Shown here in pieces: positions 7,015-13,296 of a stretch of DNA of 64,000 nucleotides; position 1 is the stretch's first letter, and each line of letters begins with the position of its first letter. Below the pieces are notes generated by a model. It saw nothing but the letters and a program-made list of their open reading frames with translations. It was not told the origin of the DNA and did not search any database. The translations under genes were made by a program, and so were the position numbers. This DNA is from a virus, in the IMG/VR virus record IMGVR_UViG_3300044970_001619, positions 1-64,000 of that record; one strand, given 5' to 3'.

Positions 7015-7322
7015 CCAACTACTCTCCAACAAATAGTTGCATTTCCATTATTAACATTTGCAATCTTACGAAATGCTCCATAACTCATATCCATATCAGC
7101 GTGAGAATATGGACCTCTATCAGTCACGGTCACATAAACTTGTTTCATATTGTCTTGATTTGTAATCCGAAGTCGTGTTCCAAACTTAAGATAAGGATGG
7201 GCTACGGTATGGGCATAAGCATCAAATCTTTTTCCTGATGCAGTTCTCTGACCATCAAAACCATCACCTACTCCATAGTAAGTTGCAATTCCACAAGTCA
7301 GTCCAGCAATCAATCCAATCAT
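7011..7322 (-). CDS. RlpA-like double-psi beta-barrel protein
   Basis: 103 aa. A short hydrophobic N-terminus (MIGLIAGLTCG) is followed by the family signatures: ATYYG, TASGKRFD (about residues 28-35), AHPYLKFGTRLRITN and VTVTDRGPY with the conserved Asp-Arg-Gly-Pro. RlpA-type domains bind or cleave naked peptidoglycan glycan strands, so a role at the host cell wall (lysis or DNA entry) is likely. It is shorter than bacterial RlpA and lacks the SPOR domain. Confidence 0.8.
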   Translation of the reverse strand: MIGLIAGLTCGIATYYGVGDGFDGQRTASGKRFDAYAHTVAHPYLKFGTRLRITNQDNMKQVYVTVTDRGPYSHADMDMSYGAFRKIANVNNGNATICWRVVG

Positions 7323-7681
7323 TCTTTGTCCAACTCCTCATCAAGTTTCAAATCATCAATCAAATTACCTACAAGGTCATCAAGGTCATCAAACATTTCT
7401 TTGGTGAATGGAATCAGTTTCTCTTCACCTCTATCAATTCTATCACACATTTCCATCAGGTATTCAAGAAACTCTTTGGGATATGTTTCATCTAGATTGA
7501 TAGAAGTCCAGAACCAATTATAACATTCTTCATATGGGTCATCATTTTTTAAAAGAGCATAGTCCTTATAGTTTCCACTGATGAGGTCTCTCCACATCTT
7601 GAAATTGTTCCAGATTTCTCTCCAACCAGTCTGAAAGCAGTGTCCAAAATAATACTCAAACCAGTTCAGTTTCGTCTTCAT
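7319..7681 (-). CDS. Hypothetical protein (120 aa)
   Basis: Trp/Phe/Tyr-rich N-terminal half (NWFEYYFGHCFQTGWREIW) and an acidic helical C-terminus (DLDDLVGNLIDDLKLDEEL). Coupled by ATGA to the RlpA-like gene. Function unknown. Confidence 0.7.
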   Translation of the reverse strand: MKTKLNWFEYYFGHCFQTGWREIWNNFKMWRDLISGNYKDYALLKNDDPYEECYNWFWTSINLDETYPKEFLEYLMEMCDRIDRGEEKLIPFTKEMFDDLDDLVGNLIDDLKLDEELDKE

Positions 7682-7946
7682 CTATCTCTTCCAATCGTTC
7701 CCAGTTCCAAGTGTACTCAATAAAACCAATATCAAATCCAAATTTATATGCCCAGAAAATAATACTCAAAAGACTACCAGTTCCAGATTTGATTTGAATG
7801 TAAGGCCAACCAGGAAAGTCATTCCAAGAAATCGATGCCTGAAGAAGTGCCCAACGGTCTGTAAAAAATAGTTGTATATACCACTCGTGCCCAAAGTCTT
7901 CACGATGAGACCATTTAGCAACTTGAAAAAATTTAATTGGTTTCAT
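7656..7946 (-). CDS. Hypothetical protein (96 aa)
   Basis: Start at MKPIKFFQVAKW chosen since it overlaps the upstream stop as ATGA; a frame reaching 14 codons further lies inside that gene. Aromatic, beta-like middle (WYIQLFFTDRWALLQ). Overlaps the next gene by 26 nt. Confidence 0.7.
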   Translation of the reverse strand: MKPIKFFQVAKWSHREDFGHEWYIQLFFTDRWALLQASISWNDFPGWPYIQIKSGTGSLLSIIFWAYKFGFDIGFIEYTWNWERLEEIDEDETELV

Positions 7947-8149
7947 TTTACAATTTTCCAATGTTCGTTTCCTTCTTTTGGCAACCACATAAAGTATTTA
8001 CGGTTGATAGAAGCAAGAAAAATAAGATTGTCCTTCTCTTGCTCCACTACACAACCGTGAAGACTATCCATAATATTCACAAACCTGTTTTTTGCTTTTG
8101 AAGAAACAGGTTCCACATTTACCATTTTACGTTTCACTTTTGTTGTCAT
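7943..8149 (-). CDS. Small basic protein (68 aa)
   Basis: Begins MTTKVKRKMVNVEP, is Lys-rich and ends HWKIVK. ATGA-coupled to the HflC-like gene. Function unknown. Confidence 0.7.
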   Translation of the reverse strand: MTTKVKRKMVNVEPVSSKAKNRFVNIMDSLHGCVVEQEKDNLIFLASINRKYFMWLPKEGNEHWKIVK

Positions 8150-8550
8150 TTGTTCATTTGCAGAGTAGGAACAGGCATACCATTTTCTGTAGGAACATAA
8201 ATGGTTACATTACCATTCTTGCTACCATCTTCCAGTCCAGTGATATAAAGATATTGAAGATACTCACGATTATCTTTCAGTGAATCACCAATGATTTGGT
8301 TTGCTTTTGCAACACCAGTGGCACGAATCACTTCAGCATCGGCAAGTTGTTGTGCAGAATCTTTCTTTGCTTGTGCTTCAAGAACTGCAACTTGACGGGT
8401 ATATTCTGCTTTCTGAAGTTCTGCTTTACCTGCAAGGGATTGTGCCCATACATTATAGATCGGACCAACAACAGCATTGATAATTACCAGAGAGACGAGG
8501 AAAGAAACGCCAATGATACTAGCGTTACGAAGAGTGTTATCAGGTTTCAT
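8146..8550 (-). CDS. HflC/SPFH-like membrane protein
   Basis: 134 aa: one membrane segment (residues about 11-30), then a long Ala/Gln/Lys/Glu coiled coil (about 38-80, with AEVIRATGVAKANQII) and a short C-terminal tail. The AEAxARxxxAxAxAxxI helix pattern is that of prohibitin/HflC proteins. Small proteins of this type occur in T4-like cyanophages; a role in modulating host membrane proteases is inferred. Confidence 0.65.
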   Translation of the reverse strand: MKPDNTLRNASIIGVSFLVSLVIINAVVGPIYNVWAQSLAGKAELQKAEYTRQVAVLEAQAKKDSAQQLADAEVIRATGVAKANQIIGDSLKDNREYLQYLYITGLEDGSKNGNVTIYVPTENGMPVPTLQMNK

Positions 8551-8738
8551 TTTGAAGAGACTCCAGTGTTTTTGAAAATCATATTAGCAAGAACTACAAT
8601 AGCAAGATTTTGCCAAATAGTCAAAGAAACATTAAACCAAGACAGAATCAGTCCAAGCAACCATGCTTCAAAGAATAGGAAGACAACTGCAAAAACAATC
8701 GCACCAAAAGCAACACCAAGAGCAGTAGAAGTTTTCAT
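8547..8738 (-). CDS. Two-span small membrane protein (63 aa)
   Basis: Hydrophobic segments at residues about 7-28 and 30-50. ATGA-coupled to the HflC-like gene, so probably a membrane partner. Function unknown. Confidence 0.7.
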   Translation of the reverse strand: MKTSTALGVAFGAIVFAVVFLFFEAWLLGLILSWFNVSLTIWQNLAIVVLANMIFKNTGVSSK

Positions 8739-8741
8739 ATA

Positions 8742-9146
8742 TCAAACCGCAAGGGCACCAGAAGGAATTTCAACAACTGTGGGATAATCATTCTCATTAA
8801 GAGCATAACATACCCACTCATCATTCAGAGTGTAGAGATAGGCATACTCTTCACCCTCGGCAAGATAATCATACTTATTTGCATCGTGCCGAGGAGGACA
8901 ATCATCACCACGATAAGAGTAATAATTAGGACCATACTCAGATGGAGTTCCATCATAATTAAATGGAGTATCAGTCCAGCAAGAACTCATATCACCACCA
9001 TCAATCAGTTCTGCAACTTTCTCTCTGGTATTGTAGTGAGTATTCAGAATACGACCCAACCAAGAAGGCATCCCGTCCCAATGATGATACACAGAGAGAA
9101 CAGACTCATCAGAAAGTTGGATTCCAATTCGAGAACGTGTTGCCAT
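8742..9146 (-). CDS. Conserved phage protein of the MATRSRIGI family
   Basis: 134 aa beginning MATRSRIGIQLSDESVLSVYHHWDG, a start I recognise from a family widespread in phages and some bacteria with no assigned function. Internal YYSYRGDDCPPRHD. First gene after the promoter at 9170. Confidence 0.75.
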   Translation of the reverse strand: MATRSRIGIQLSDESVLSVYHHWDGMPSWLGRILNTHYNTREKVAELIDGGDMSSCWTDTPFNYDGTPSEYGPNYYSYRGDDCPPRHDANKYDYLAEGEEYAYLYTLNDEWVCYALNENDYPTVVEIPSGALAV

Positions 9147-9169
9147 AGATTTCCGTTGATTACCTTTGT

Positions 9170-9175
9170 ATTATA
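9170..9175 (-). promoter_or_regulatory. Early-type promoter overlapping a stop codon
   Basis: Minus-strand TATAAT whose TAA is also the stop codon of the methyltransferase gene (CTG CTA TAA). It drives the gene at 8742-9146. Confidence 0.55.
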
Positions 9176-9932
9176 GCAGGTCTGCAAGGGCATTGGAGGT
9201 ATTGTGTGCCAGTTCAGAAACTAGCACAGTTTCTTGTATCCGTTTTTCAGCAACTTGATAATACTCAGAATCCATTTCAATACCAATAAAATTTCTTTTA
9301 CAACGAACTGCAGCAACACCAGTAGACCCACTTCCCATTGTATTGTCCAACACGGTGTCACCTTCATTGGTGTATGTTTTAATCAAGTATTCCATCAATT
9401 CTACTGGTTTCTGTGTTGGATGCAATCCCTTCTCTTGCTTAAACTTAAGTATCGTTTTGGGATATCTTGACCCATCTGGATTGTCACGATGCTTGCTCTG
9501 TGCTTTACCATAAACCTCACCAATCTTGCTGGTCTCTGATGAGAAACCAGAATAAGGAGTTGAATACCACATTTGAGGATTATATGTGGGTTTGGTGCGA
9601 TAAAAAACCAAAATATTTTCATGTGATTTCAAAGGCATCACCTTTGCGTTCATAGGATTAGTTCCTTGTGGTTTTTCCCAAATCCATTCATACCTAAAGT
9701 TTTCTATGTTAGAAGCAGCAAGAATCGTTGTAAATGGTTGAGCGGCAGTGAATACCATCGCCCCATTCTTTTTACAAATTCTATGATACTGTTCCCACAA
9801 CTTATTCAAAGGAATAATACTATCCCATTTACAAGCAGTTGTGCCATACGGTAAATCTACCAAAACCATATCTACAGAATTATCTGCAAGTGTTGGTAGA
9901 ATTTCCAAACAATCACCCAATAGTAATGTCAT
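9171..9932 (-). CDS. DNA methyltransferase, beta class (N6-adenine or N4-cytosine)
   Basis: 253 aa. Catalytic motif IV appears first as VDLPYGTT (residues about 25-32; usual form DPPY or SPPY), and the AdoMet-binding motif follows near the C-terminus (NTMGSGSTGVAA, about 195-206, then GIEMD), the IV-to-I order of beta-class enzymes. A HPTQKPVELMEYLI stretch typical of the family precedes it. It methylates a specific DNA site; the target base cannot be told. It overlaps the gene upstream by 20 nt, so the two are co-translated. Confidence 0.85.
   Translation of the reverse strand: MTLLLGDCLEILPTLADNSVDMVLVDLPYGTTACKWDSIIPLNKLWEQYHRICKKNGAMVFTAAQPFTTILAASNIENFRYEWIWEKPQGTNPMNAKVMPLKSHENILVFYRTKPTYNPQMWYSTPYSGFSSETSKIGEVYGKAQSKHRDNPDGSRYPKTILKFKQEKGLHPTQKPVELMEYLIKTYTNEGDTVLDNTMGSGSTGVAAVRCKRNFIGIEMDSEYYQVAEKRIQETVLVSELAHNTSNALADLL
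9206..9227 (-). repeat. Intergenic dyad element, copy 4
   Basis: Minus strand GTGCTAGTTTCTGAACTGGCAC, inside the last codons of the methyltransferase gene. One arm has a single mismatch to the consensus. Confidence 0.5.
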
Positions 9933-10494
9933 GTATTTCTTCGCAGTAATCTAATTTAACAGTTGTCCAAAGTTGATCAGAGTTAGATCTGATAATTTTA
10001 GCATTAAATACTTCGGAAGAACATTTCCATCCAACAAGTTGACCAATATTTGTTTGTTTTCCATAGGTTTCTTCCCAGAGTTGATTATGATAATCAAGAA
10101 TATCTGACTTAATTACAATGAAATAATAACGTTTGATTCCTTTTTTCCATTCATCCTTTTCAGTACCCAAACAAAAAATATAATCCTCTTTTTTTATACT
10201 CAAGAAATTGAGTTTATCTTGAATTGTTTTGTGTTTAGTCAATCGTGATCCACTAATTTCAACAATATTTTTAATTACATTTCCTCCCTTATTGCCAATA
10301 CGAATACCTTCGTCTGTAGTTTGATCAAGTCCACTTTTATGATTGAAGTCTGGTTTCCAATCACTACCAAAACCCGCCTGTTTTAATGCCCAACAAAGAT
10401 TTTCTTCCCAGAGTTCTGCTTTACATTGAGCACTATAAAGTTCGTGATGCTTAGTGAGACGTTCTTTAATGAAAGGAACAAGAGATTCAAACAT
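9913..10494 (-). CDS. Unidentified protein co-transcribed with the methyltransferase; candidate restriction endonuclease
   Basis: 193 aa, not recognised. It contains WKPDFNHKSGLDQ (about 46-58) and NIVEISGSRLTKHKT (about 76-90), which could place the acidic and basic residues of a PD-(D/E)XK site, but no canonical ExK is present. It lies directly upstream of and overlapping a DNA methyltransferase gene, the usual layout of a type II restriction-modification operon. Alternatives are a specificity factor or an anti-restriction protein. Function is a guess from context. Confidence 0.5.
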   Translation of the reverse strand: MFESLVPFIKERLTKHHELYSAQCKAELWEENLCWALKQAGFGSDWKPDFNHKSGLDQTTDEGIRIGNKGGNVIKNIVEISGSRLTKHKTIQDKLNFLSIKKEDYIFCLGTEKDEWKKGIKRYYFIVIKSDILDYHNQLWEETYGKQTNIGQLVGWKCSSEVFNAKIIRSNSDQLWTTVKLDYCEEIHDITIG

Positions 10495-10501
10495 TGATTT
10501 T

Positions 10502-10522
10502 TTTGTTTATCTAGTAATCATA
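10502..10522 (-). promoter_or_regulatory. TATGATTAC-class promoter
   Basis: Minus strand GTGCTATGATTAC: -10 box TATGAT at 10522-10517, about 22 nt before the gene starting at 10494. Same class as those at 18528, 29522 and 32680. Confidence 0.6.
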
Positions 10523-10544
10523 GCACCTCTCAGTGCCCCTGAAG

Positions 10545-10572
10545 CAAAAAAAGGACACTTGATAAAGTGTCC
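10545..10572 (-). terminator. Rho-independent terminator after the tRNA/tmRNA array
   Basis: Minus strand GGACACTT-TATC-AAGTGTCC followed by eight residues of the U tract (TTTTTTTG). Ends the long RNA transcript and precedes the promoter of the methyltransferase operon. Confidence 0.8.
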
Positions 10573-10574
10573 TC

Positions 10575-10795
10575 CAGTACAAGTTTTGGATCAGAAGGAA
10601 ACTTACAAACCCCCTTCACTCATTTTAGGTCAGACTAAAGCAGTCTGACGAGTGAATGCAACAATTTTGTTTGCGTTTGTTTTTTGTCCCGTCAACAGAT
10701 ACAACATAAACCCCAGTCGATTCTAATTTATCCCCAAGAAATGGAGATAATCGGTACTGCCCCGATGTCCTGGAATATAGAGGTCACATCCTCTT
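10575..10795 (-). ncRNA. ssrA: Candidate two-piece (permuted) tmRNA
   Basis: Read on the minus strand the order is acceptor piece, short spacer, coding piece. The acceptor 3' strand TATCTCC(A) (10749-10742) pairs in all 7 positions with GGGGATA (10735-10729), only 6 nt downstream. Upstream of it is a 5-bp T-arm (10750-10766) and CCAG of helix 2 (about 10770-10775). Downstream is AGAATCGACTGGGG, like the start of one-piece tmRNA, whose CTGGGG pairs with TTCCAG to give helix 2. A tag frame (10674-10630) follows, and its stop sits in the loop side of a long hairpin (GTCAGACT/AGTCTGAC with TTCACTC/GAGTGAA), as helix 5 does in tmRNA. A TATAAT box lies at 10807-10802 and a terminator follows. The T-loop GGCAGTA is unusual. 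The permuted form is known from Synechococcus/Prochlorococcus. Confidence 0.8.
10630..10674 (-). other. tmRNA tag reading frame, ANKIVAFTRQTALV
   Basis: 15 codons starting at resume codon GCA and ending TGA. The peptide matches the cyanobacterial tag type (marine Synechococcus/Prochlorococcus: ANKIVSFSRQTAPVAA, from memory) at most positions but stops after ALV, without the terminal Ala-Ala of the host tag. Confidence 0.8.
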
Positions 10796-10801
10796 GAACT
10801 T

Positions 10802-10807
10802 ATTATA
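10802..10807 (-). promoter_or_regulatory. Possible -10 box upstream of the tmRNA
   Basis: Minus-strand TATAAT in ACTATATAATAAG between tRNA-Ala and the tmRNA acceptor piece. A separate promoter is possible; read-through from the tRNA array is the alternative. Confidence 0.4.
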
Positions 10808-10836
10808 TAGTATCAAAGAATCTGATTTTTGTAAAG

Positions 10837-10909
10837 TGGAAGATAGGAGACTCGAACTCCTAACCTTAGCCTTGCAAAGACTCTGCTCTACCAATTGAGC
10901 TAATCCCCC
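10837..10909 (-). tRNA. tRNA-Ala (UGC)
   Basis: 73 nt cloverleaf with TAGCTCAATTGGTAGAGC D-arm, loop TTTGCAA and T-arm GGAGTTCGAGTCTCC. Acceptor has two G-U pairs. CCA not encoded. Confidence 0.9.
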
Positions 10910-10916
10910 ATTTTGG

Positions 10917-10988
10917 TGGCGGGGGGTGGAATCGAACCACCAACCTGAAGCTTATGAGATTTCTGTGCAACCGTTACACTTCCCCACG
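10917..10988 (-). tRNA. tRNA with CAU anticodon (Met or Ile2), copy 1
   Basis: 72 nt. Loop CTCATAA. The first acceptor pair would be C-C, reminiscent of the unpaired first position of initiator tRNA, but the anticodon stem lacks the three G-C pairs of an initiator. One of three CAU tRNAs here. Confidence 0.75.
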
Positions 10989-11011
10989 ATATTTGGATAA
11001 TTTATATCCAA

Positions 11012-11083
11012 CTCCCCCGGCAAGATTCGAACTTGCGACAAATCGGTTAACAGCCGACGACTCTACCGCTGAGCTACAGGGGA
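11012..11083 (-). tRNA. tRNA-Asn (GUU)
   Basis: 72 nt, all arms pair; loop CTGTTAA. Discriminator G. Confidence 0.9.
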
Positions 11084-11092
11084 ATAAGAATG

Positions 11093-11254
11093 TCAAGTAT
11101 TCATTAAATACTCAACAGTATTTGCTACGTCATTCATAGCATCTCGTAAATCTTCTCTTTGTCCTGATTCTTGTTTAACAATTGGACGAGAATCTTCACA
11201 TAAAGTCCATCTCCATTGCTTCATTTCTTTACAGTACCAAAGATTAATTTTCAT
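11093..11254 (-). CDS. Conserved small protein within the tRNA array (53 aa)
   Basis: Begins MKINLWYCKEMKQWRWTL and ends RDAMNDVANTVEYLMNT, a pattern I recall from T4-like cyanophages. Overlaps the next gene by 11 nt. Function unknown. Confidence 0.75.
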   Translation of the reverse strand: MKINLWYCKEMKQWRWTLCEDSRPIVKQESGQREDLRDAMNDVANTVEYLMNT

Positions 11255-11399
11255 TCTTATTGTATTCGATTTTAATCCAATTCAGAAGTGAATTTAACTC
11301 CATTCTTTTTTCTTCAGTAAAATCAAATTTTTTATTGAAAAGATAAAAGTCCAGTGCTTCAATTACAACTTCTCTATCTCTTTGTGAAATTAAGGACAT
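11244..11399 (-). CDS. Small helical protein within the tRNA array (51 aa)
   Basis: Start at MSLISQRDREVVIEAL chosen because longer readings run into tRNA-Pro. Two charged helices. Forms a two-gene unit with 11093-11254. Function unknown. Confidence 0.7.
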   Translation of the reverse strand: MSLISQRDREVVIEALDFYLFNKKFDFTEEKRMELNSLLNWIKIEYNKNEN

Positions 11400-11438
11400 A
11401 ATGAATTTGTAGTATTTGGAGATATTTAGTTCTCCAAG

Positions 11439-11512
11439 TCGGGATGACAGGATTTGAACCTGCAACATCTTGAACCCAAATCAAGCACTCTACCAAGTTG
11501 AGCTACATCCCG
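11439..11512 (-). tRNA. tRNA-Pro (UGG)
   Basis: 74 nt, acceptor CGGGATG/CATCCCG, anticodon loop TTTGGGT, discriminator A. Confidence 0.9.
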
Positions 11513-11515
11513 TGG

Positions 11516-11587
11516 TGGGTGATGAGGGATTCGAACCCCCGACTGTCTCGGTGTAAACGAGAAACTCTACCACTGAGTTAATCACCC
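11516..11587 (-). tRNA. tRNA-Val (UAC)
   Basis: 72 nt, acceptor GGGTGAT/ATCACCC, anticodon loop TTTACAC. Only 3 nt separate it from tRNA-Pro. Confidence 0.9.
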
Positions 11588-11590
11588 TGG

Positions 11591-11662
11591 AGCGAAATAG
11601 GAGATTCGAACTCCTGACGTTCTGCTTGGAAGGCAGACATTCTACCGCTGAATTAATTTCGC
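11591..11662 (-). tRNA. tRNA-Gly (UCC)
   Basis: 72 nt, acceptor GCGAAAT/ATTTCGC, anticodon loop CTTCCAA. Three nt from tRNA-Val. Confidence 0.9.
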
Positions 11663-11677
11663 ATTATTTGATTGTAA

Positions 11678-11697
11678 GACAGAATCGAAATTCTGTC
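11678..11697 (-). other. Inter-tRNA hairpin
   Basis: Perfect 8-bp stem GACAGAAT/ATTCTGTC with a 4-nt loop, directly abutting the 3' end of tRNA-Thr. One of about a dozen such stems in the array. Confidence 0.6.
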
Positions 11698-11698
11698 A

Positions 11699-11770
11699 AG
11701 CCCCCGACAAGATTTGAACTTGCAACCTTCTCATTACAAGTGAGATGCACTACCATTGTGCTACAAGGGC
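11699..11770 (-). tRNA. tRNA-Thr (UGU)
   Basis: 72 nt, acceptor GCCCTTG/CGGGGGC with two G-U pairs, anticodon loop CTTGTAA. Confidence 0.9.
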
Positions 11771-11791
11771 ATTATGCTTCATAAGAAGCAA

Positions 11792-11878
11792 CGGAAGGTG
11801 GGAGAGTCGAACTCCCAAGGGCTTTAACACCTCAACGCTTTTCAAGAGCGGTTCCGTCACCAATCGGATTGACCTTCC
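11792..11878 (-). tRNA. tRNA-Ser (UGA)
   Basis: 87 nt with long variable arm; anticodon loop CTTGAAA; discriminator G as expected for Ser. Confidence 0.9.
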
Positions 11879-11895
11879 TTATAATCTATCTTTAA

Positions 11896-11911
11896 AGGGT
11901 GTTATCACCCT
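11896..11911 (-). other. Inter-gene hairpin
   Basis: Perfect 6-bp stem AGGGTG-TTAT-CACCCT between tRNA-Ser and the gene at 11918. On the minus strand it is followed by tRNA sequence, not a U tract, so it is not a typical terminator. Confidence 0.5.
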
Positions 11912-11917
11912 ATTTTA

Positions 11918-12121
11918 TCATTTAGAACTTACAAAAGTGTTGATTTTCTCTGCAAGTTGCTCAATATACTCATATGTAGGAAAATCTGGATAATCCATCT
12001 TAACCGTATTCATAGAATTTTCATTCCAACAACGGGCAGTATCATATTCAATGCTAAACTTATCGTTAGCAAATGCATATGCTTGCTTAAAAATCTCAAA
12101 TCGTAGTTCGTAAGGTGACAT
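11918..12121 (-). CDS. Conserved small cyanophage-type protein (67 aa)
   Basis: Start at MSPYELRFEIFKQAYAFA, with AGGAG 8 nt upstream. Ends PTYEYIEQLAEKINTFVSSK, a pattern I recall in T4-like cyanophages. Upstream TATATC/TATATCAC sequences suggest its own promoter. Function unknown. Confidence 0.75.
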   Translation of the reverse strand: MSPYELRFEIFKQAYAFANDKFSIEYDTARCWNENSMNTVKMDYPDFPTYEYIEQLAEKINTFVSSK

Positions 12122-12236
12122 TCTTTTACTCCTGTGTGTTTGTGTGTTTGATGGATTAAGTGTGATATATCTCATAAGGATATAACAGGGACTTAACCTC
12201 TATCAATAGTATATATGACTTTCTAAGGAAAGTCAA

Positions 12237-12310
12237 CGTCCTCTGCAAGATTCGAACTTGCGACTTCTTGGTTCGTAGCCAAGCACTCTATTCCACTGAG
12301 TTAAGAGGAC
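12237..12310 (-). tRNA. tRNA-Arg (ACG)
   Basis: 74 nt, acceptor GTCCTCT/AGAGGAC, anticodon loop CTACGAA. A34 must be deaminated to inosine by the host to read all CGN codons it is meant to cover. Confidence 0.9.
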
Positions 12311-12314
12311 AAGG

Positions 12315-12386
12315 CACAGGATAGAAGATTTGAACTTCTACTAAAAGTTTTGGAGACTCTCGTGCTACCAATTACACCAATCCTGC
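12315..12386 (-). tRNA. tRNA-Trp (CCA)
   Basis: 72 nt, anticodon loop CTCCAAA, acceptor GCAGGAT/ATCCTGT with a G-U first pair, discriminator G. Confidence 0.85.
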
Positions 12387-12390
12387 TAGG

Positions 12391-12464
12391 TGCCCGATAC
12401 AGGACTCGAACCTGTAAAACCTTGCTTCTAAGGCAAGTATGTATACCAATTCCATCAATCGGGC
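12391..12464 (-). tRNA. tRNA-Leu (UAG) with short variable loop
   Basis: 74 nt; anticodon loop CTTAGAA; Leu-like D-arm (GGAATTGGTA) and discriminator A. Only about five nt lie between anticodon and T stems, whereas Leu tRNAs normally have a long variable arm. Confidence 0.8.
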
Positions 12465-12468
12465 ATAG

Positions 12469-12540
12469 TTCCAGAACTAGGATTCGAACCTAGACGTACA
12501 CCTTCAAAGGGTGCTGACCTGCCAGTTAGTCGATTCTGGA
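12469..12540 (-). tRNA. tRNA-Gln (UUG)
   Basis: 72 nt, acceptor TCCAGAA/TTCTGGA, anticodon loop CTTTGAA, discriminator A. Confidence 0.9.
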
Positions 12541-12545
12541 TTAGG

Positions 12546-12619
12546 AGTTCAGGGTGGGATTTGAACCCACGATAAGAAGTTTTGCAGACTTCCGCATTTG
12601 ACCACTCTGCCACCTGAAC
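12546..12619 (-). tRNA. tRNA-Cys (GCA)
   Basis: 74 nt, acceptor GTTCAGG/CCTGAAC, stem GAAGT/ACTTC, loop CTGCAAA. Confidence 0.9.
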
Positions 12620-12624
12620 ATTTG

Positions 12625-12649
12625 AACTATCTGGAATTTCCAGATAGTT
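12625..12649 (-). other. Inter-tRNA hairpin
   Basis: Perfect 11-bp stem AACTATCTGGA/TCCAGATAGTT with a 3-nt loop, between tRNA-Cys and tRNA-Thr(AGU). Confidence 0.6.
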
Positions 12650-12652
12650 AAG

Positions 12653-12723
12653 AGCCCAATAACAGAATTGAACTGTTCTCTGCAGTTTACTAAACTGCTG
12701 CATCACCACAATGCTTATCGGGC
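12653..12723 (-). tRNA. tRNA-Thr (AGU)
   Basis: 71 nt, acceptor GCCCGAT/ATTGGGC, anticodon stem GCAGT/ACTGC, loop TTAGTAA. AGU anticodons are rare in bacteria. The homing endonuclease gene ends 9 nt inside its 5' end. Confidence 0.8.
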
Positions 12724-13254
12724 GGGATTTGATAATACTCTACCTTTTCTAAACCCTTCTGGAATATCTTGATTTTTATCTATTCGATAAGAACCTTCTT
12801 TTGTTCCATCAGTAATCCACATTTTACCATACATAGAATTTTTTTCTCCTTGTTGATGTCCTATTCTCTGTAATGTCTTTTTTTTCTTTTCAATAGCATC
12901 AGGAGTGCAAGCCAACAATCTTGCATTAGGAGACATTTTTCTCAATAATTCTATTTGTTTTATTTTGAATTCTGGGTCATTCCACCTTTCCTTAAGAAGT
13001 TTACTACTAACATCTTTAGATAATTGGGAGTGGGGTCTATTTCTATTACTTTCCGCAATAAGTTTGGAAATAATTTCTTTTTTTGGTAAATATTTTACCA
13101 ACCCCCTCCAAGCCAATTCATCTTCTACTTTACCCCACAATCTCCAATTACAATAATGAAACATTGCGTGTTGAGTAATACTCAATTCGATTAAGTTTTC
13201 TGTAGAATCAGAACCTCCCATATGTTTTGGTATAATATGATGATGATGTTTCAT
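12715..13254 (-). CDS. HNH homing endonuclease inserted in the tRNA array
   Basis: 179 aa. Opens with HHHHIIPKHMGG and continues NLIELSITQHAMFHYCNW, the HNH core with H-N-H spacing of mobile nucleases. The middle is helical and basic; the end (GEKNSMYGKMWITDGTKEG...IPEGFRKGR) resembles a NUMOD DNA-binding repeat. It probably cuts tRNA-flanking target DNA to spread itself. The coding end overlaps tRNA-Thr(AGU) by 9 nt. Confidence 0.85.
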   Translation of the reverse strand: MKHHHHIIPKHMGGSDSTENLIELSITQHAMFHYCNWRLWGKVEDELAWRGLVKYLPKKEIISKLIAESNRNRPHSQLSKDVSSKLLKERWNDPEFKIKQIELLRKMSPNARLLACTPDAIEKKKKTLQRIGHQQGEKNSMYGKMWITDGTKEGSYRIDKNQDIPEGFRKGRVLSNPAR

Positions 13255-13296
13255 TTTAAAAATTGAACCCTAATAACATTATTTATTAGAATTCAA

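Noticed and set aside
1-9150. Search for photosystem genes (psbA, psbD, hli) or nucleotide-metabolism genes expected in cyanophages
   Set aside because: None seen in this window; only ferredoxin marks photosynthetic metabolism.
10917-10988. CAU tRNA with unpaired first base taken as an initiator tRNA
   Set aside because: It lacks the three consecutive G-C pairs in the anticodon stem that define initiators, so it is left as Met or Ile2.
13238-13254. Run of four His codons at the start of the HNH gene, resembling an engineered tag
   Set aside because: The His run is part of the HNH motif (HHHIIPKH) and lies in natural sequence context.
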